In this document: piece after piece, positions 36,258 to 45,440 of the stretch
How the letters are laid out: every line of letters begins with the position of its first letter
Numbering within the stretch: the first letter of the stretch is position 1
Source: Bacteroidota bacterium
Lineage (GTDB): Bacteria; Bacteroidota; Bacteroidia; AKYH767-A; OLB10
Direction of reading: 5' to 3'
DNA length: 64,000 bases
Assembly: GCA_016717325.1 (NCBI GenBank)
Contig: JADKFV010000003.1
Span: 310,001 to 374,000, forward strand
Notes under the pieces: generated by a model
What the model was told of the DNA's origin: nothing
What the model saw: only the letters and a program-made list of their open reading frames with translations
The model's database searches: none
Position numbers and translations under genes: made by a program

Positions 36258-36694
36258 TAAGATAGAAGATAATGCCTTTTTTTAAACTGAACATTTGCAC
36301 CCCATTTTTTTAAATAACTATTTTATAAGCAGGAACAAGCGTTATGAATTTTATTTTTGAATGAAGGCCATTTTGAATTGAGATTTGCGATGTCGCCATG
36401 TTTTATTTATCAACATTTTTTTCGATGGTATAATTCAGGTTTCTTTTTTTTGAAAATGAACTCTGCTCGATATACGGTTATTGTTTTTTTAGACGGCTGT
36501 GTTTCTTGAGCATAAGAGTAACTACAGTGTGTTGCACAGCAATAACTTTTTTTAATACAATTGTTTTTTGAGATTAAAACAGCACTTAAATCCGTTAATA
36601 ATAGCATGACAATTTGTTAATAATTCGAATCAAAATAGGACTTGTAAATTCAATACTTTTGCCGCATATTTGAAACATATTTAATTCCTCTTAA
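36258..36694. other. Intergenic region with a candidate -7 box
   Basis: No gene is seen in this 437-base gap. TACTTTTG at 36654-36661 fits the TAnnTTTG promoter consensus and lies 33 bases before the next start, but no -33 element is found at good spacing. Confidence 0.4.
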
Positions 36695-38521
36695 ATGAAT
36701 TCATGCATTCGCGGTTTGTTCACATTTTTTTTGATAGCATTTTCGCTTCATGTTTTCAGTCAATCTAATCCTACCTCAACTTATAATCTTAGCGCAGCTG
36801 CCTATACATTGACAGCCTGGCCCACAACAAGCCCTGCTGGCAGCTATCCTAACAGCATGATTTTTCATACACACACCGGCTCTGTTGATCCATTGCTTGC
36901 TACAGCCGCTACCGGAGATTATACAGGTGTTTATAATGGGGCTCTAAATGCTAGAATTAATGGGCATGCCACCAATGGTATTTTGTTTTTTAATTCGGGT
37001 ACAGGAAATTATTTGGGCGCGGCCGTGCTTTCGCTTAATACTGTAAGTTGTACAAATATAAATGTTGATTGGGTTGGGCGTACACAAGTCACAGGTACTC
37101 GCAACTATTCCATCAGGCTTCAATATAGAATAGGAAATGTAGGTGCTTTTGTTGATGTGCCGGGTGGGCCTTGGGAATATTTATCAAACGCTGTATTAAA
37201 TCACTCTGCTACCGTTTCTTGTAATTTATCTACACTCACCTCCAATGCAGTTGATAATCAGGCTGAAGTTCAAATTCGATGGAAATATTTTTATTATGGA
37301 GCACTTACCGGCACGCGCCCTCAACTTGCTTTGGATGATATAAATATTACCCGCTCGGTATCACTTGTAAATACAATTGCAACCGGAGTTGTAGCCGGCT
37401 CACCATTTTGTGTTACCAGTACTGCAGGCGTATCTGTGAGTGTTCCTTTCAGTTATGGCCCCGGGGCGGCATTTATTTCAGGGTCTACCGTTTTTACTGC
37501 GGAATTGTCAAATTCAGCAGGTGTGTTTTCGAGTCCAACTGCCATCGGTACCATTGTTTCGAATGCAAGTGGAACACAAACCATAGCAGCCACATTGCCT
37601 GCAGGAACAAGTACAGGTAATGCATATCGTATACGTGTAATATCGGATGTGCCTGCAGTTGTAGGTTCTGCCAACCCTGCCAATCTTACTATTAATCTTT
37701 CACCTGTTGATGTTACCGGAGAAACCATTGCACCGGCAAACAATCAAGTGGGTGTTTCGTGGGTAAATCCTACAAGTTGCTTCAACGAAATTATGATAGT
37801 AGCGCGTGCCGGTGGTTCGGTGGTGGGCACTCCAGTAGGAAATGGAAGTGCATACACGGCAAACCCTTTATTTAGCCTAGGAACAGCCTTTGGCGGTGGG
37901 TTTGTGGTTTACAAAGGTGCCGGTACAGGTTCTACAACCTTTGGCCTTGCCAATGGTACAAATTATTGCTTCAAAATTTTTGTGCGCTATGGTACAAATT
38001 GGTCACCCGGAGTAGAAATATGTGCCACACCAAATAACGGAACAATTTTTAAACGTGGCGATTTTGCCATTGTGGGTGTAAATGCAAATAACTCCTGCAG
38101 TTCATCAACCGAAGATGAAATAAGTTTTGTTTGCTTTCAAGATATTATTAATAATACCAGTTTGGATATGACTGATAATGGATGGGAAAGTGTGTTGCTA
38201 AATAAATGGGGTACGGCTGAAGGTTTTGTAAGAGCTACCCGCAGTGGAGGCACAATTTTAGCCGGTACCGTAATCACATTTAGATTTGTAGGTGCGAGCT
38301 ATGTTGCGGTTGCGCCCGATGCCAACTGGTCCTTCGCAAGCCTTACGCCAACCAATGTGTCATTTCCTTTTCCACAGTTAAATTTGAATTCGAGTGGCGA
38401 TCAAATATACTTTATGCAGGGTGGTGTTTGGGGAATCCCGGCACAAACAGTGCATCGGGCGATGCAACATACACTGGCGGGCTTGTTTTGTTTGGTTTCA
38501 ATTCAACTACTGCTTGGGTAA
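36695..38521 (+). CDS. Large secreted surface protein with T9SS tail, part 1
   Basis: 608 residues. Signal peptide IRGLFTFFLIAFSLHVFSQ. An N-terminal jelly-roll-like domain to about 220 ends in the telltale LALDDINITR. Ig-like and fibronectin III-like domains (to about 450) follow, then a module starting FKRGDFAIVG with DMTDNGWESV that recurs in the giant gene at 47.8-48.4 kb. The true frame leaves this entry at G4 (38430-38433): five G give GGVWGNPGTNSASGDATYTG. Residues after that point here are spurious. The intact gene would run 36695-40258 (about 1190 codons). Confidence 0.82.
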   Translation: MNSCIRGLFTFFLIAFSLHVFSQSNPTSTYNLSAAAYTLTAWPTTSPAGSYPNSMIFHTHTGSVDPLLATAATGDYTGVYNGALNARINGHATNGILFFNSGTGNYLGAAVLSLNTVSCTNINVDWVGRTQVTGTRNYSIRLQYRIGNVGAFVDVPGGPWEYLSNAVLNHSATVSCNLSTLTSNAVDNQAEVQIRWKYFYYGALTGTRPQLALDDINITRSVSLVNTIATGVVAGSPFCVTSTAGVSVSVPFSYGPGAAFISGSTVFTAELSNSAGVFSSPTAIGTIVSNASGTQTIAATLPAGTSTGNAYRIRVISDVPAVVGSANPANLTINLSPVDVTGETIAPANNQVGVSWVNPTSCFNEIMIVARAGGSVVGTPVGNGSAYTANPLFSLGTAFGGGFVVYKGAGTGSTTFGLANGTNYCFKIFVRYGTNWSPGVEICATPNNGTIFKRGDFAIVGVNANNSCSSSTEDEISFVCFQDIINNTSLDMTDNGWESVLLNKWGTAEGFVRATRSGGTILAGTVITFRFVGASYVAVAPDANWSFASLTPTNVSFPFPQLNLNSSGDQIYFMQGGVWGIPAQTVHRAMQHTLAGLFCLVSIQLLLG

Positions 38522-38868
38522 ATTTACAAAACAGCACCTCCCATTCGGGGTTATATCCGGGGTTAGAGTGCTACGGTATTGCAGCCTTAACATCTCAAAC
38601 AAATTATTTTAAATATACCGGCAGTTTGGCCATTAAAACGCAACGCAATTGGATAGACTTTATCAACTCCGCAGCAAATTGGTCAACATATTCCACATGT
38701 ACATTATACAATGCAGGAGTGCCCATTTATCCGTCCGGTGTTTTTTTGCCGGTTACACCCGGAGGGTTTCGCAAAGGGTATTGGACAGGTTCCAAAACCG
38801 ACCGCTGGCATACTTTAATATACTTGGTAGCGAAACTGAACGGTGCCGGTAGTACTGCAAAAAAATAA
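38428..38868 (+). CDS. Large secreted surface protein, part 2
   Basis: Continuation: LVLFGFNSTTAWVNLQ, YPGLECYGIAALTSQTNYFK, FLPVTPGGFRKGYWTG. It ends in TAA within a run of seven A (38859-38865). Eight A would carry it on as KKINILGNLSISGGELDFDD into part 3. Not a gene on its own. Confidence 0.75.
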   Translation: MGNPGTNSASGDATYTGGLVLFGFNSTTAWVNLQNSTSHSGLYPGLECYGIAALTSQTNYFKYTGSLAIKTQRNWIDFINSAANWSTYSTCTLYNAGVPIYPSGVFLPVTPGGFRKGYWTGSKTDRWHTLIYLVAKLNGAGSTAKK

Positions 38869-38930
38869 ATATTCTTGGCAATCTGTCCATTTCTGGAGGC
38901 GAACTCGATTTCGATGATTTTAATGGTGGG

Positions 38931-39488
38931 GTGCTCGATGGCGAAATTTATTTGAAAGGTAATTGGTCAAATACCAACGATGCTTTTTTCAAAGAAGGAA
39001 ACAGTAAGGTTTATTTTCAGGGCACTACTTTACAAACATTAAATACTCCTACCAAAGAATCCTTTTATCAGGTTTCATTAAACAATGCGTTAGGTCTTGA
39101 TATTTCTACCAAAATGGAAATAAATAATCAACTCACTTTTGTAAACGGCAAAATTTCGACTAGTAGCAACGAAGTGCATATCAATAGTGTGGGTCCAAGT
39201 TTTATTTCGGGCCATGGCTTAACAAGATATGTGAATGGAAACTTGCGCAGAAATATTCAGCCGGGAGGCACCTACGATTTTCCGGTGGGTACCGCTACTC
39301 AATATGAACTCACAACTATACAATTTAATTCGGCATCGGGTTTAAGTAGTTTGCTTGTCGATTTCAAATCGCCACATTCCGGCACCTTTCCCGATTCTTC
39401 CATTTGCTTTATCAATGCGCACTCCACTAACGACATGTTGAATTACGGATACGGACAGCAACACCTGATAATCCTCTTGCCACTGTAA
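38931..39488 (+). CDS. Large secreted surface protein, part 3
   Basis: Coding in this frame actually starts near 38866. It contains GEIYLKGNWSNTNDAFFKEG, SKVYFQGTTLQTLNTPTKES and RRNIQPGGTYDFPVGTATQY. The rungs of short strands are typical of Bacteroidota surface proteins that precede a T9SS tail. The frame is lost near 39454 (acggacagc); one more A gives YGTATPDNPLATVSYNITL. Confidence 0.75.
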   Translation: MLDGEIYLKGNWSNTNDAFFKEGNSKVYFQGTTLQTLNTPTKESFYQVSLNNALGLDISTKMEINNQLTFVNGKISTSSNEVHINSVGPSFISGHGLTRYVNGNLRRNIQPGGTYDFPVGTATQYELTTIQFNSASGLSSLLVDFKSPHSGTFPDSSICFINAHSTNDMLNYGYGQQHLIILLPL

Positions 39489-39502
39489 GCTATAATATTA
39501 CT

Positions 39503-40258
39503 TTGAACGAACGCGGTCATACCAATAGTGTAACACCTGCTTCGCGATATGGAATAATAAAGCGTGTAAATAGTTTTATCGATTGGGACGGAAGTCAGGG
39601 CATTCACAACAATGCAACGCAATCAGAATCGGGAGGTACTGCAACTGCTTATCGCTCATCGGTGGCGGCCTTCAGCGACTTTGCCATTGGCTTCAATCAT
39701 ACACTTGCTATACCTCTGCCCATAGTATTGTTGAGTTTCGATGCTGCGCGATTGAATAATAATGTGATTGCTAAATGGCAAATAAGCAACACGGATGATT
39801 GTTTGGAAATGATTCTGGAACGCAGCAATAATGGAATAGATTTTTATCCATTGAGTAATGTGAGTTGTGAAATAAACACTATCAATTATTCTTTCATTGA
39901 TACAAAACCACTACCGGGAAATAATTTTTATCGCCTGCAAATGGTAGACCTTGAAGGAAAAATTAATTACAGCAATATTGAAAAAGTTGTGTTCAATAAA
40001 TCATACACAACCGACTTTACAGTCAATGTTTATATGAATGCAAATAATGATTTGCAATTTGTTTATGATGAGAATGAATTGACGCTGGTAAATATTTTTG
40101 ACAGCAAAGGGTCGCTTTTATACAGTCAAAATATTCAGCTTAATAAAGGTGATAATATATTGAGCAATTTTAACTCCGATAAATTTGGAAAAGGAGTTTA
40201 TCTTATCCGATTTTATTCAGATAAAAGAAATGTTGCGGCAAAGTTTGAATTAAAATAG
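39503..40258 (+). CDS. Large secreted surface protein, part 4 with T9SS tail
   Basis: The C-terminal part: RYGIIKRVNSFIDWDGSQGI, SDFAIGFNHTLAIPLPIVLL. Then comes the common LLSFDAARLNNNVIAKWQIS segment that introduces a fibronectin-like domain (SNNGIDFYPLSNV, FYRLQMVDLEGKINYSNI). It ends in a T9SS-type sorting region (FTVNVYMNANNDLQFVYDEN to YSDKRNVAAKFELK). Coding is continuous from about 39456. Confidence 0.8.
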   Translation: MNERGHTNSVTPASRYGIIKRVNSFIDWDGSQGIHNNATQSESGGTATAYRSSVAAFSDFAIGFNHTLAIPLPIVLLSFDAARLNNNVIAKWQISNTDDCLEMILERSNNGIDFYPLSNVSCEINTINYSFIDTKPLPGNNFYRLQMVDLEGKINYSNIEKVVFNKSYTTDFTVNVYMNANNDLQFVYDENELTLVNIFDSKGSLLYSQNIQLNKGDNILSNFNSDKFGKGVYLIRFYSDKRNVAAKFELK

Positions 40259-40379
40259 TGTTCTCTTTGTCTTTAGTCTTTTCGATTAAAATTTTTTGTT
40301 CCGCTTTTCGGAATAATTAATTTACTTCTTGATTTTAAATTCCCTTTAGTAAAAATGTATTTTATAAATTTCAAATAAA

Positions 40380-43300
40380 ATGAGTGCAAAACTAACTTTA
40401 AAAAAATCCATTTCATTATGCAGTATGGCGTTCATTACTGCAGTTATGGTATTGTGTTTCATGGGCGCAAATGCTCAAAGCAAAGTAAAAGAAACAAATA
40501 AACGAGGTACCAAAAAGGTGGATGCGAAATCGGAGCGGATGCGAGAAAGAGAAGAGGAAGAAAGAGAAGAGAAGGAAAAAGATGGACCAGCACAGATTCT
40601 GGAGCGCGACATTATGATGATGAAAGATCCTGCTTTAGGATATGTGCCAACCGAAAGATTATTGGATGCAAAAAAATACAAAGACCATTTAATGCAACAA
40701 GCTTTTGCTCCAATAGGTGGAGTATCATGGAAAGAGCAAGGTCCTATTAATCAGGGTGGTCGCTCACGTGCCATTATGGTTGACCCCAATGATGGCACAG
40801 GCAATACCGTATGGGCAGGTAGTGTTGGTGGTGGATTATGGAAAACTACCAATATAAATTCCGCCACTCCCAACTGGACTCCGGTAAATGATTTGGCAAG
40901 TAATCTGGCTGTTACATCTATCGCTTACGATCCTTCAAACCCATTGATAATGTATTTTGCTACTGGTGAGGGCTATAATAACTCTGATGCCATTCGTGGC
41001 CTTGGTGTATGGAAAAGTACCGATGGCGGTGCTATCTGGGCACAATTGGCTTCCACAAATATTGGTACATTTAACTTCTGCCAGAAAGTTGTTGTCAATA
41101 GTACAGGAATTGTTTTAGTTGCAACTGCATCGGGTGGTTTGCAACGCTCTTCAAATGGCGGTACAACATGGACCAAAGTATTAGGCACCGGCCTTGGTAT
41201 TACAGGTGCGGCAAGTAATTTTTGTTATGACGTAGACATTGCTGCTAATGGCGATGTGTACGCTACACTAGATGGCTCGGTGCATAAATCTACAAATGCC
41301 GGAGTGACATTTGCTGCTGCCCAAACGCTTGGAATTACCGCAAGCCGCATTGAATTAGCCTGTGCCCCAAGTGACGCAAACTATGTATATGCACTGGTTG
41401 AAAATGGTAATGTTGTAAATGGAATATTGCAAACAACAAATGGTGGAACTTCATGGACTTTAAGAACCGAACCTGCCGATGCTGATCCAGGTATTCCGGC
41501 CACTGATTTTTCGAGAGGGCAGGCATGGTATGATTTAACAATTGCAGTAGATCCTAATAATAGAGACAGACTTTTTGCCGGTGGTATAGATTTATTTTTA
41601 AGTGCTGATGGCGCTGGCACATGGACTCAGGTTTCGCATTGGTATGGTGGTTTTGGATTCCAATATACTCATGCTGACCAGCATAATATTGTCTTTCAAA
41701 ATGGAAGTTCAAGTGTTGCTTATTTTGTAAATGATGGTGGTGTTTTTCGCAGCACAAATGCGAATGTGGCTACACCAACAATTGATAACAGAGGCACAAA
41801 TTATCGTACCACACAATTCTATTCTTGCGCCATGCACCCAACAACACAAACGCCCTATTACTTGGCCGGTGCGCAGGATAACGGCACTCATCAATTTAAA
41901 CTGAGTGGTTTGCAAGCTACCACAGAAGTTACCGGAGGCGATGGTGCTTGGTGTCATATCGATCAAGACCAACCTCAGTTTCAATTTACACAATATGTAT
42001 TTAATGATTATTATCGTTCAAGTGATGGTGGAAGTACCTGGACTAATGTAACTTTCGGTGGTACGGGCCAATTTATTAACCCGACTGATTATGATGATTT
42101 AAATAACAAAATGTATGCTGCAAATAACTCCAACCAATACCTTCGCTGGGATGATCCTCAAACAGGTGCAACCTTTGTAACTATTGCAGCGGCAGCGTTA
42201 AATGGACAGGTGTCTGCCGTAAAGGTTTCACCAAACACAGCAAACCGTGTTTTCTTTGGCTCGGTTAGCGGAAGAGTTATAATGGTTGATAATGCAAATA
42301 CTGCTACACCAACAATAACTAATATAAGCACCGGTTTACCTGGTGGGGCTTATGTTTCTTGCGTGGAGGTTGAAACAGGAAATGATAACCACCTCTTAGC
42401 TACTTTTAGCAATTACGGTGTAAATAGTGTTTGGGAAAGTACAAATGGAGGCACAAGCTGGACATCGGTAGAAGGTAACCTGCCTGACATGCCAATCCGT
42501 TGGGCTTTGTTTAATCCAAATAATAATGATCAGACAATCATTGCAACTGAACTTGGCGTGTGGAGTACCGATAACCTCAATGCTGGTGCCACCGTTTGGG
42601 GAGCATCAAATTCAGGCCTTGCAAATGTGAGAGTGGATATGTTACAGCTTCGCCAAAGCGATAAATTTGTTATTGCCGCTACACATGGCCGTGGTTTATA
42701 CACATCAGATTTGTTTACTACACCAACTGCAATTTTTAGTTCTGATATTCAGCTTGCTTATATCAACAGCAGCATTCAATTTACAAATGAAAGCTATCAG
42801 TCTACATCCTGGTCGTGGAATTTTGGCGATGGTTCACCGCTTTCTACAGCTGAGAATCCAAGCCACACCTATACCACAGCCGGTAAATTCAATGTAACGC
42901 TAACCATAAACGCTGGGGCTTCAACTTTAACCAAAACACAGTATATACAAATTCTGCCAAACCGAGGTACTCCTTATGTGGTTGCAACGGATGGTAGTAC
43001 ATTCGAAATAAATCCAGATGATTTTGGTTCGCAGGCTATACGTGGCGGAATCAATAAATGGGAACTCGGTGTTCCAACAAATTTTCTTACAACAGTAAAT
43101 TCACCGGTTAATGTTTGGAAAACGGACCTTGATGCCGACTTGACTTCAGGTGATTATGCTTGTGTATTGCAAACACCTTCCTATAATTTTTCTTCAAGTG
43201 CAAGTGCTTACACTTTGCGTTTTAGAAGAAGTATGGAAATTGCTTTCTGCAACGGCCCATTTGCTGTGCAGTTGCAATACTCAACTGATAAAGGACTTAC

Positions 43301-45344
43301 CTGGACAAGGTTAGGTGTAAATGCCGACCCTGCTGCTACCAACTGGTATAACCGTGGTCCGGCAACAGGATGTCCGGTTGATGTAGCTGTTTTTGCTGAC
43401 CAATATGGTTGGACACTAACAGCTAACAATACATTGTGTACTTATAATATAACAACAGGCGCACCTGCATTGGTAGGTCAATCGGATGTGACCTTCCGTT
43501 TCGTATTATCGGTTGAGCCAGGTTTTCCCGCTGGTGGCTATGCCGTAGATGGTTTTATGATAGACGATTTTGAAATTTTAGGACCGGTAAATTCTGCTAT
43601 TGGCGGTGCAAGTATTACAACAACAGGAGTATTAATTCCATTTGTATCATGCCAGGGAAGTGTTTCTGCAGAGCAATCATTTACAGTTTCTGGTACAGGC
43701 CTTACGGCAAATTTATTAGTTACACCACCAACTGGCTTCGAAGTATCGTTAACATCCGGAAGTGGATTTGCAAGTTCTTTATCTTTTACTCCTTCTTCCG
43801 GTTCAGTGCCCACCACCACAATTTTTGTCCGTTTGACTGCTGCTGCATCAGGAACTCCTTCCGGAAATATTGCATGCACATCAACAGGAGCTACTACTCA
43901 AGATGTTGCTGTAAGTGGAACAGTGTATAATCCTACTTTAACAGTTAACGCTCAAACCAATGTTTCCTGCTTTGGCGGAACAAACGGAGCAGCAAGTGTA
44001 AACGCTGCAGCTGGCGGATTAGCACCATACTCGTATAACTGGACACCCGGAAACCCCGCAGGTGATGGAACAGTTTCGGTTACAGGATTAACAGCCGGTA
44101 GCTGGACTTGTACCGTTACCGATAACAATGGATGTACCTCAAGCATCAGCTTTATTATTACCGACCCAACAGTTATTGTTGCCAATTGTTCAGGAACGAA
44201 TGTGTCTTGTAACGGTGGTAACAACGGTTCTGCATCAGTATCAGCAAGTGGTGGTACAGGCACTTTAACTTATTTGTGGAATAATTCCAATACCAATTCT
44301 TCAATAAGTGGATTAACGGCTGGTACGTATACTGTTACGGTTACCGATGCAAATGGTTGTACGCAAACTTGTGCTTACACTGTTACGCAACCCACAACAA
44401 TTGTTGCCAATTGTTCAGGTACAAATGTTTCTATAAATGGCGGAAGCGATGGAAGTGCTTCGGTTGCTGCAAGTGGTGGCACCGGAACTTTAACATATCT
44501 GTGGAGCAATGCCAATACCAATTCAAGTATTACAGGCTTGATAGCAGGTACATATACGGTCACAGTTAAAGATGCCAACTTATGTACCGTTAGTTGCACA
44601 TACACCGTTACCCAGCCAAGTGCTTTATCAATTACGTGTACTGGAACAAATAATCTGTGCTTCGGTGGAACCTCTGGCTCGGCATCGGTAACTGTGAATT
44701 CGGGCAATTCTCCATACACATATTCGTGGAGCAATTCTAATACAAACGCCTCTATTACCGGTTTGTCTGCAGGTACGTATACTGTTACTGTAACAGACGT
44801 AACACTGGCTACAGCAAGCTGTTCTTATACAGTAACTCAAGGTACAGCAATTACCCTAACAAATGCAGCAACAAATGCCACATCATGTGTAACCAACAAT
44901 GGAGCAATAAATTTATCAGTAAGTGGAAGTGTACCTTGTGGTGCAAATTCTAAAGGTTTATTAATTGCTAAAATATTTGCAAACCCAGCAGGAACTGACT
45001 CAACTTTCGAGTTTATTCAATTGGTGGCAACTAAAAACATAGACTTCAGTGTAACGCCTTATACCGTATTCTTTTCAAATAATGGAGTTGCAACTGTAAA
45101 TGGATGGAAAGCCGGGGCAGCAATTACATACGCCTTCGAGATAAATACAGGCACAGCATTGGCTGGAGGAATTTACTACGTTGGAGGCATTAATATGGTT
45201 CCTTTGACAAATAGGTTAAGAGCCAAAAACTCTGCAACAACAGCTGGCGATGGTGGTATAGGTAATGCTTCAAATTCAGGCGTTCTTGGAAATGGAGGCA
45301 CATCGGATGGTGTAGCTGTTTTGCCGGAACTGTTGCTTCAATAA
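40380..45344 (+). CDS. Giant T9SS adhesin, part 1: BNR propeller, PKD, SprB modules, first lamin-tail domain
   Basis: 1654 residues. Signal peptide 1-32 (AFITAVMVLCFMGANAQ), then a highly charged Arg/Glu/Lys stretch (about 40-68). A BNR/sortilin-type beta-propeller covers about 118-775 with repeated WKSTDGG/WESTNGG asp-box-like motifs. A PKD domain (SWSWNFGDGSP) is at about 781-860, a jelly-roll-like domain to about 1065, an Ig-like domain to about 1185, and four SprB-type modules at about 1185-1490. A lamin-tail domain follows (LIAKIFANPAGTDSTFEFIQ). The frame slips at T4 (45319-45322): five T give GVAVFAGTVASITS. The complete gene spans 40380-52593. Confidence 0.85.
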   Translation: MSAKLTLKKSISLCSMAFITAVMVLCFMGANAQSKVKETNKRGTKKVDAKSERMREREEEEREEKEKDGPAQILERDIMMMKDPALGYVPTERLLDAKKYKDHLMQQAFAPIGGVSWKEQGPINQGGRSRAIMVDPNDGTGNTVWAGSVGGGLWKTTNINSATPNWTPVNDLASNLAVTSIAYDPSNPLIMYFATGEGYNNSDAIRGLGVWKSTDGGAIWAQLASTNIGTFNFCQKVVVNSTGIVLVATASGGLQRSSNGGTTWTKVLGTGLGITGAASNFCYDVDIAANGDVYATLDGSVHKSTNAGVTFAAAQTLGITASRIELACAPSDANYVYALVENGNVVNGILQTTNGGTSWTLRTEPADADPGIPATDFSRGQAWYDLTIAVDPNNRDRLFAGGIDLFLSADGAGTWTQVSHWYGGFGFQYTHADQHNIVFQNGSSSVAYFVNDGGVFRSTNANVATPTIDNRGTNYRTTQFYSCAMHPTTQTPYYLAGAQDNGTHQFKLSGLQATTEVTGGDGAWCHIDQDQPQFQFTQYVFNDYYRSSDGGSTWTNVTFGGTGQFINPTDYDDLNNKMYAANNSNQYLRWDDPQTGATFVTIAAAALNGQVSAVKVSPNTANRVFFGSVSGRVIMVDNANTATPTITNISTGLPGGAYVSCVEVETGNDNHLLATFSNYGVNSVWESTNGGTSWTSVEGNLPDMPIRWALFNPNNNDQTIIATELGVWSTDNLNAGATVWGASNSGLANVRVDMLQLRQSDKFVIAATHGRGLYTSDLFTTPTAIFSSDIQLAYINSSIQFTNESYQSTSWSWNFGDGSPLSTAENPSHTYTTAGKFNVTLTINAGASTLTKTQYIQILPNRGTPYVVATDGSTFEINPDDFGSQAIRGGINKWELGVPTNFLTTVNSPVNVWKTDLDADLTSGDYACVLQTPSYNFSSSASAYTLRFRRSMEIAFCNGPFAVQLQYSTDKGLTWTRLGVNADPAATNWYNRGPATGCPVDVAVFADQYGWTLTANNTLCTYNITTGAPALVGQSDVTFRFVLSVEPGFPAGGYAVDGFMIDDFEILGPVNSAIGGASITTTGVLIPFVSCQGSVSAEQSFTVSGTGLTANLLVTPPTGFEVSLTSGSGFASSLSFTPSSGSVPTTTIFVRLTAAASGTPSGNIACTSTGATTQDVAVSGTVYNPTLTVNAQTNVSCFGGTNGAASVNAAAGGLAPYSYNWTPGNPAGDGTVSVTGLTAGSWTCTVTDNNGCTSSISFIITDPTVIVANCSGTNVSCNGGNNGSASVSASGGTGTLTYLWNNSNTNSSISGLTAGTYTVTVTDANGCTQTCAYTVTQPTTIVANCSGTNVSINGGSDGSASVAASGGTGTLTYLWSNANTNSSITGLIAGTYTVTVKDANLCTVSCTYTVTQPSALSITCTGTNNLCFGGTSGSASVTVNSGNSPYTYSWSNSNTNASITGLSAGTYTVTVTDVTLATASCSYTVTQGTAITLTNAATNATSCVTNNGAINLSVSGSVPCGANSKGLLIAKIFANPAGTDSTFEFIQLVATKNIDFSVTPYTVFFSNNGVATVNGWKAGAAITYAFEINTGTALAGGIYYVGGINMVPLTNRLRAKNSATTAGDGGIGNASNSGVLGNGGTSDGVAVLPELLLQ

Positions 45345-45440
45345 CTTCCACCACAATTCCTGTGGATGCGACATTTTTTGGCGCAAACCGTGCCAATGCA
45401 ATTGTTGGTGGAGGAGCAGGCGGGTATGAATTGCCTGTAA

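Noticed and set aside
36410..36607. Open frame of 65 codons in the gap before 36695
   Set aside because: No start context, composition is AT-driven and there is no recognisable domain.
43538..44263. Open frames of about 100 codons opposite the giant adhesin
   Set aside because: They are mirror frames of low-complexity SprB modules; composition follows the sense strand repeats.
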